Origin: Turicibacter sp.
Lineage (GTDB): Bacteria > Bacillota > Bacilli > MOL361 > Turicibacteraceae
DNA length: 8,545 nt
NCBI GenBank assembly: GCA_030531025.1
Contig: JAUMTV010000128.1
Span: forward strand, 1-8,545
Reading direction: 5' to 3'
The notes beneath the pieces were generated by a model. That model worked only from the letters and a program-made list of their open reading frames with translations. It was not told the DNA's origin and searched no databases. Within the stretch, counting starts at the first letter, position 1. Every line of letters starts with the position of its first letter. Shown piece by piece: positions 6,832-8,545 of this stretch. The position numbers were made by a program, and so were the translations under genes.

Positions 6832-7966
6832 ATAAACGAATCAATGCACCAATAGCATTGGCGTATTGATGAATTTGAGTAAATTCTTCTAAAAATTCGA
6901 CATTTCTTAATGCTTTAATTTGCGATGTTGGGATAGACAGTTTTTCACTCATATAACCCTCTAATCCTTTAATGTTTGAACAGCCACCTAAAATAAAAAT
7001 ATGATCGATTTGGTTTCCAACTGATTTATTACGATAGAACTGTAAAACACGCTCTAATTCATACATCATCTCATCCACACATACACGTAAAATTCGGGAA
7101 ACCATATCATCTTGATTTAAATCAGCAGTTTTCTTTAAAGATGCCGCTGATTTTATTGACATATCTGGCAATTGATTTAATCTTTCGTCGATAATACTAC
7201 CACCAGATTTGATTAAACGTGTAAATTGAACATTACCGTTCGTGAAAATATTTAAATCAATTGATTGAGCCCCCATATCAACAAAAGCAACCGCACCTTT
7301 TGAATCCGTCACTTCATTTAATAGTTGTGTGTGATTTGCTAATTTCCCCAGTGCATTATAAGTTACATCTAAGGCGTATGGTTTCAAACCTACTTCTTTT
7401 AAGACTTTATAATAAGTAGCTGCCATTTTTTCAGGGAATGTCACCACATTCAACTTTAAACGAGGCTCACCATTCACTTCAACTTGATCTAAAATCACAT
7501 ACTGAATCAAATAATCCGAAAGATTAATCGGTAAAAACTGCTGAATCTCAAAACGAACCACTGTATCTAACTCATCTTCCTCAACAACGGGAACAAATAA
7601 TTCACGATTAATAATCTGTGTTGAATTTAACGTACAAATGGCATGCTTGGCCTTCACCTTATGCTCCTTTAATGCAGCCTCTAAATTTTTAATTAATAAC
7701 TTCTCATTAACAATACACCCATCTTCAAGAGTTCCTTGAGTTGGAACTGAAAAATAATTCATTACCTTTAATTGCCCATTAAAATAGCGACCTTCAACTA
7801 CCTTGATTGACTCACTTCCAAAATCAAATGAAACCACAGGTTTCATCATCAACTTAGTTTTCTTAACTTTTGACTGTTTTGCAGATGAACCAACTTTTTT
7901 CTTAAATAAATCATTTATATCCATTGTCAAAATTGTCTTCAAATCAAACTTCTTCTTCTCTTCCAT
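6830..7966 (-). CDS. pilM: PilM, actin-like cytoplasmic ATP-binding protein of the T4P alignment complex (378 aa)
   Basis: PilM is an FtsA/actin-fold protein that binds the cytoplasmic tail of PilN and links the pilus motor to PilN-PilO. Seen: the first phosphate-binding loop FDFGS (residues 47-51) leads into SIKVVEG, as in PilM proteins. The second phosphate motif is VDMGAQSIDL (229-238), followed by SGGSIID (254-260) and the C-terminal nucleotide-site motif ILGGCSNIKGLEGY (325-338). The inserted 1C-like subdomain follows the first loop (about 80-200). Length is close to that of known PilM proteins, but about 42 residues rich in Lys and Ser precede the actin fold. The start is an ATG with GAGGTG 7 bases upstream, 76 bp after the pilin gene. 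It stays separate from PilN, unlike the fused GspL of type II secretion, which argues for a pilus system. pilN follows almost directly. Confidence 0.95.
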   Translation of the reverse strand: MEEKKKFDLKTILTMDINDLFKKKVGSSAKQSKVKKTKLMMKPVVSFDFGSESIKVVEGRYFNGQLKVMNYFSVPTQGTLEDGCIVNEKLLIKNLEAALKEHKVKAKHAICTLNSTQIINRELFVPVVEEDELDTVVRFEIQQFLPINLSDYLIQYVILDQVEVNGEPRLKLNVVTFPEKMAATYYKVLKEVGLKPYALDVTYNALGKLANHTQLLNEVTDSKGAVAFVDMGAQSIDLNIFTNGNVQFTRLIKSGGSIIDERLNQLPDMSIKSAASLKKTADLNQDDMVSRILRVCVDEMMYELERVLQFYRNKSVGNQIDHIFILGGCSNIKGLEGYMSEKLSIPTSQIKALRNVEFLEEFTQIHQYANAIGALIRL

Positions 7967-7998
7967 AACTCTTCACCTCAACTCATACTCATATTTTT

Positions 7999-8030
7999 AA
8001 AAAGTGTAAAGCCGAAACTTTACACTTTTC
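7999..8030 (-). terminator. Stem-loop with T-tract between the pilin gene and pilM, probable leaky terminator
   Basis: On the minus strand AAAAGTGTAAAG (8029-8018) pairs perfectly with CTTTACACTTTT (8011-8000) around the 6-base loop TTTCGG. A run of five T (8003-7999) closes the 3' side, and an extra G-T pair is possible at the base. It starts 13 bases after the pilin stop codon. The stem has only three G-C pairs, so it is likely a weak Rho-independent terminator or an mRNA 3' stabiliser, not a full stop. That fits the absence of a convincing separate promoter before pilM. Read on the plus strand it has only a short T run and no gene leads into it. Confidence 0.7.
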
Positions 8031-8042
8031 CTATAAATTAAA

Positions 8043-8522
8043 TTAAGAACCAACAGGTGGAGTAGGGATATGCTCCTCATCACCATATAAGAATTCATAG
8101 TCATCCGGTGCCTCTTCTAATCCACCCTTAGGAATATTAGTTTTCGAATATCCTACAGCAATGTCACCTTCTGTGTCTAAAGATACTACAAAGTAGCCAT
8201 TAGTAATTTGCTTAACTTTTAACTCTGACGAATTCATAGCTACTGCTGTACCCTCTCCTTCACCAACAAATCCTACAGAATAGTATTTAGGTTGTGAGCT
8301 ACCGTCTTTTAATGCTGGTAATGTAATCTCATCACTTGTGATTTGAGTTGCTACTACACTAAAAATTGAACGTGCATTTGCTAAATCTGCTGATGCATTT
8401 GCTTTTTGACGGATTTGTCCGAATGCTGGGACTGCGATTGCCGCTAAAATAGCGATGATTGCGATGACGATAATTAATTCGATTAACGTAAATCCGCGTT
8501 TTTTGTTACGTTTGTTAAACAT
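8043..8522 (-). CDS. Type IVa-like pilin, probable major pilus subunit (159 aa)
   Basis: This prepilin should be cleaved and N-methylated by a prepilin peptidase and then polymerised into the pilus fibre. Seen: a short basic leader (MFNKRNKKRG) ends at Gly10, and the mature protein starts FTLIE, with Phe at +1 and Glu15 at +5. A continuous hydrophobic helix runs over residues 11-31, with Pro32 at +22 as in classical type IVa pilins. An amphipathic stretch rich in Ala and Gln follows (35-60), then a small beta-rich head (about 78-125) and an acidic, Pro-containing tail (135-159). There is no cysteine, so the head is not closed by a disulfide loop. The ATG has a strong AGGAGG site 8 bp upstream. 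It is the first gene seen in the cluster and is separated from pilM by a stem-loop, an arrangement that would favour higher pilin output. The major-subunit role is inferred from its length, canonical N-terminus and position; a minor pilin or ComGC-like pseudopilin is the alternative. Confidence 0.9.
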   Translation of the reverse strand: MFNKRNKKRGFTLIELIIVIAIIAILAAIAVPAFGQIRQKANASADLANARSIFSVVATQITSDEITLPALKDGSSQPKYYSVGFVGEGEGTAVAMNSSELKVKQITNGYFVVSLDTEGDIAVGYSKTNIPKGGLEEAPDDYEFLYGDEEHIPTPPVGS

Positions 8523-8530
8523 AATTCTCT

Positions 8531-8536
8531 CCTCCT
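8531..8536 (-). promoter_or_regulatory. Ribosome binding site of the pilin gene
   Basis: A perfect AGGAGG, extended to AGGAGGAGAG, lies 8 bases before the pilin ATG. It is among the strongest Shine-Dalgarno sites in the window, consistent with a highly translated structural subunit. Only 9 more bases are visible upstream, so the promoter lies outside the window. Confidence 0.85.
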
Positions 8537-8545
8537 AAAATAGAT

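Noticed and set aside
7803..8000. Plus-strand open frame of 65 codons over the start of pilM
   Set aside because: It is antisense to the N-terminus of PilM and the intergenic stem-loop, and has no family-like features.
7967..8010. Possible separate promoter for pilM (TTTACA, 17 bases, TATGAG)
   Set aside because: The spacing is right, but the -10 box matches only four of six bases. A transcript would start inside or after the pilM ribosome binding site, so it could not support normal translation. The -35 box is also part of the terminator stem.
7999..8030. The stem-loop as a regulatory operator or plus-strand terminator
   Set aside because: The T-tract is better on the minus strand, it follows directly after a minus-strand stop codon, and no plus-strand gene runs into it.
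1720..8522. Competence pseudopilus (comG) or type II secretion operon
   Set aside because: The separate PilM, PilN and PilO proteins with a type IVa-like pilin do not match comG operons. In type II secretion PilM and PilN equivalents are fused as GspL. The similarity of the minor prepilins to GspI, GspJ and GspK is shared by T4P.

Overview
The window is one block of a type IV pilus (T4P) biogenesis cluster, with all eight recognisable genes on the minus strand. The DNA is AT-rich and the ribosome binding sites are strong (AGGAGG-type). Membrane-anchored PilN and PilO are present with no PilP lipoprotein or PilQ secretin gene beside them. Together this points to a low-GC, single-membrane (monoderm) Bacillota. 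A Turicibacter/Erysipelotrichia-like or Clostridium-like host would fit, but the sequence alone does not settle the genus.

Read in the direction of transcription (high to low coordinates) the layout is as follows. (1) A 159-aa type IVa-like pilin (8522-8043), probably a major subunit. (2) A 76-bp gap holding a perfect 12-bp stem-loop with a T-tract, probably a leaky terminator. (3) pilM, pilN and pilO (7966-5035), the actin-like cytoplasmic protein and two bitopic membrane proteins of the alignment subcomplex. (4) Three minor prepilins: a PilV/GspI-like protein (5026-4379), a very large 711-aa PilX/GspK-like protein without the usual Glu at +5 (4382-2247), and a PilW/GspJ-like protein (2235-1720). 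(5) The first 569 codons of a secreted protein with a von Willebrand factor A (vWA) domain and the start of a second Rossmann-like domain resembling the DUF5057 family (1707 to the window edge). This last gene has no stop codon in the window.

From pilM onward the genes are separated by at most about 12 bp or overlap, so they form one operon. The pilin gene probably shares its promoter (upstream of the window) but is partly uncoupled by the stem-loop. Proposed working model: PilM-PilN-PilO form the inner platform, the 159-aa pilin makes the filament, and the I-K-J-like minor pilins form a tip-initiation complex. The vWA protein would be presented by that complex, in the role PilY1 has in Proteobacteria. 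The PilMNO assignments are firm; the tip-complex and adhesin roles are inferred from gene content, order and domain type.

The ATPases (PilB/PilT), platform protein (PilC) and prepilin peptidase (PilD) are not in the window. There is no gene-free stretch longer than 76 bp, and I see no RNA gene, mobile element or CRISPR array.
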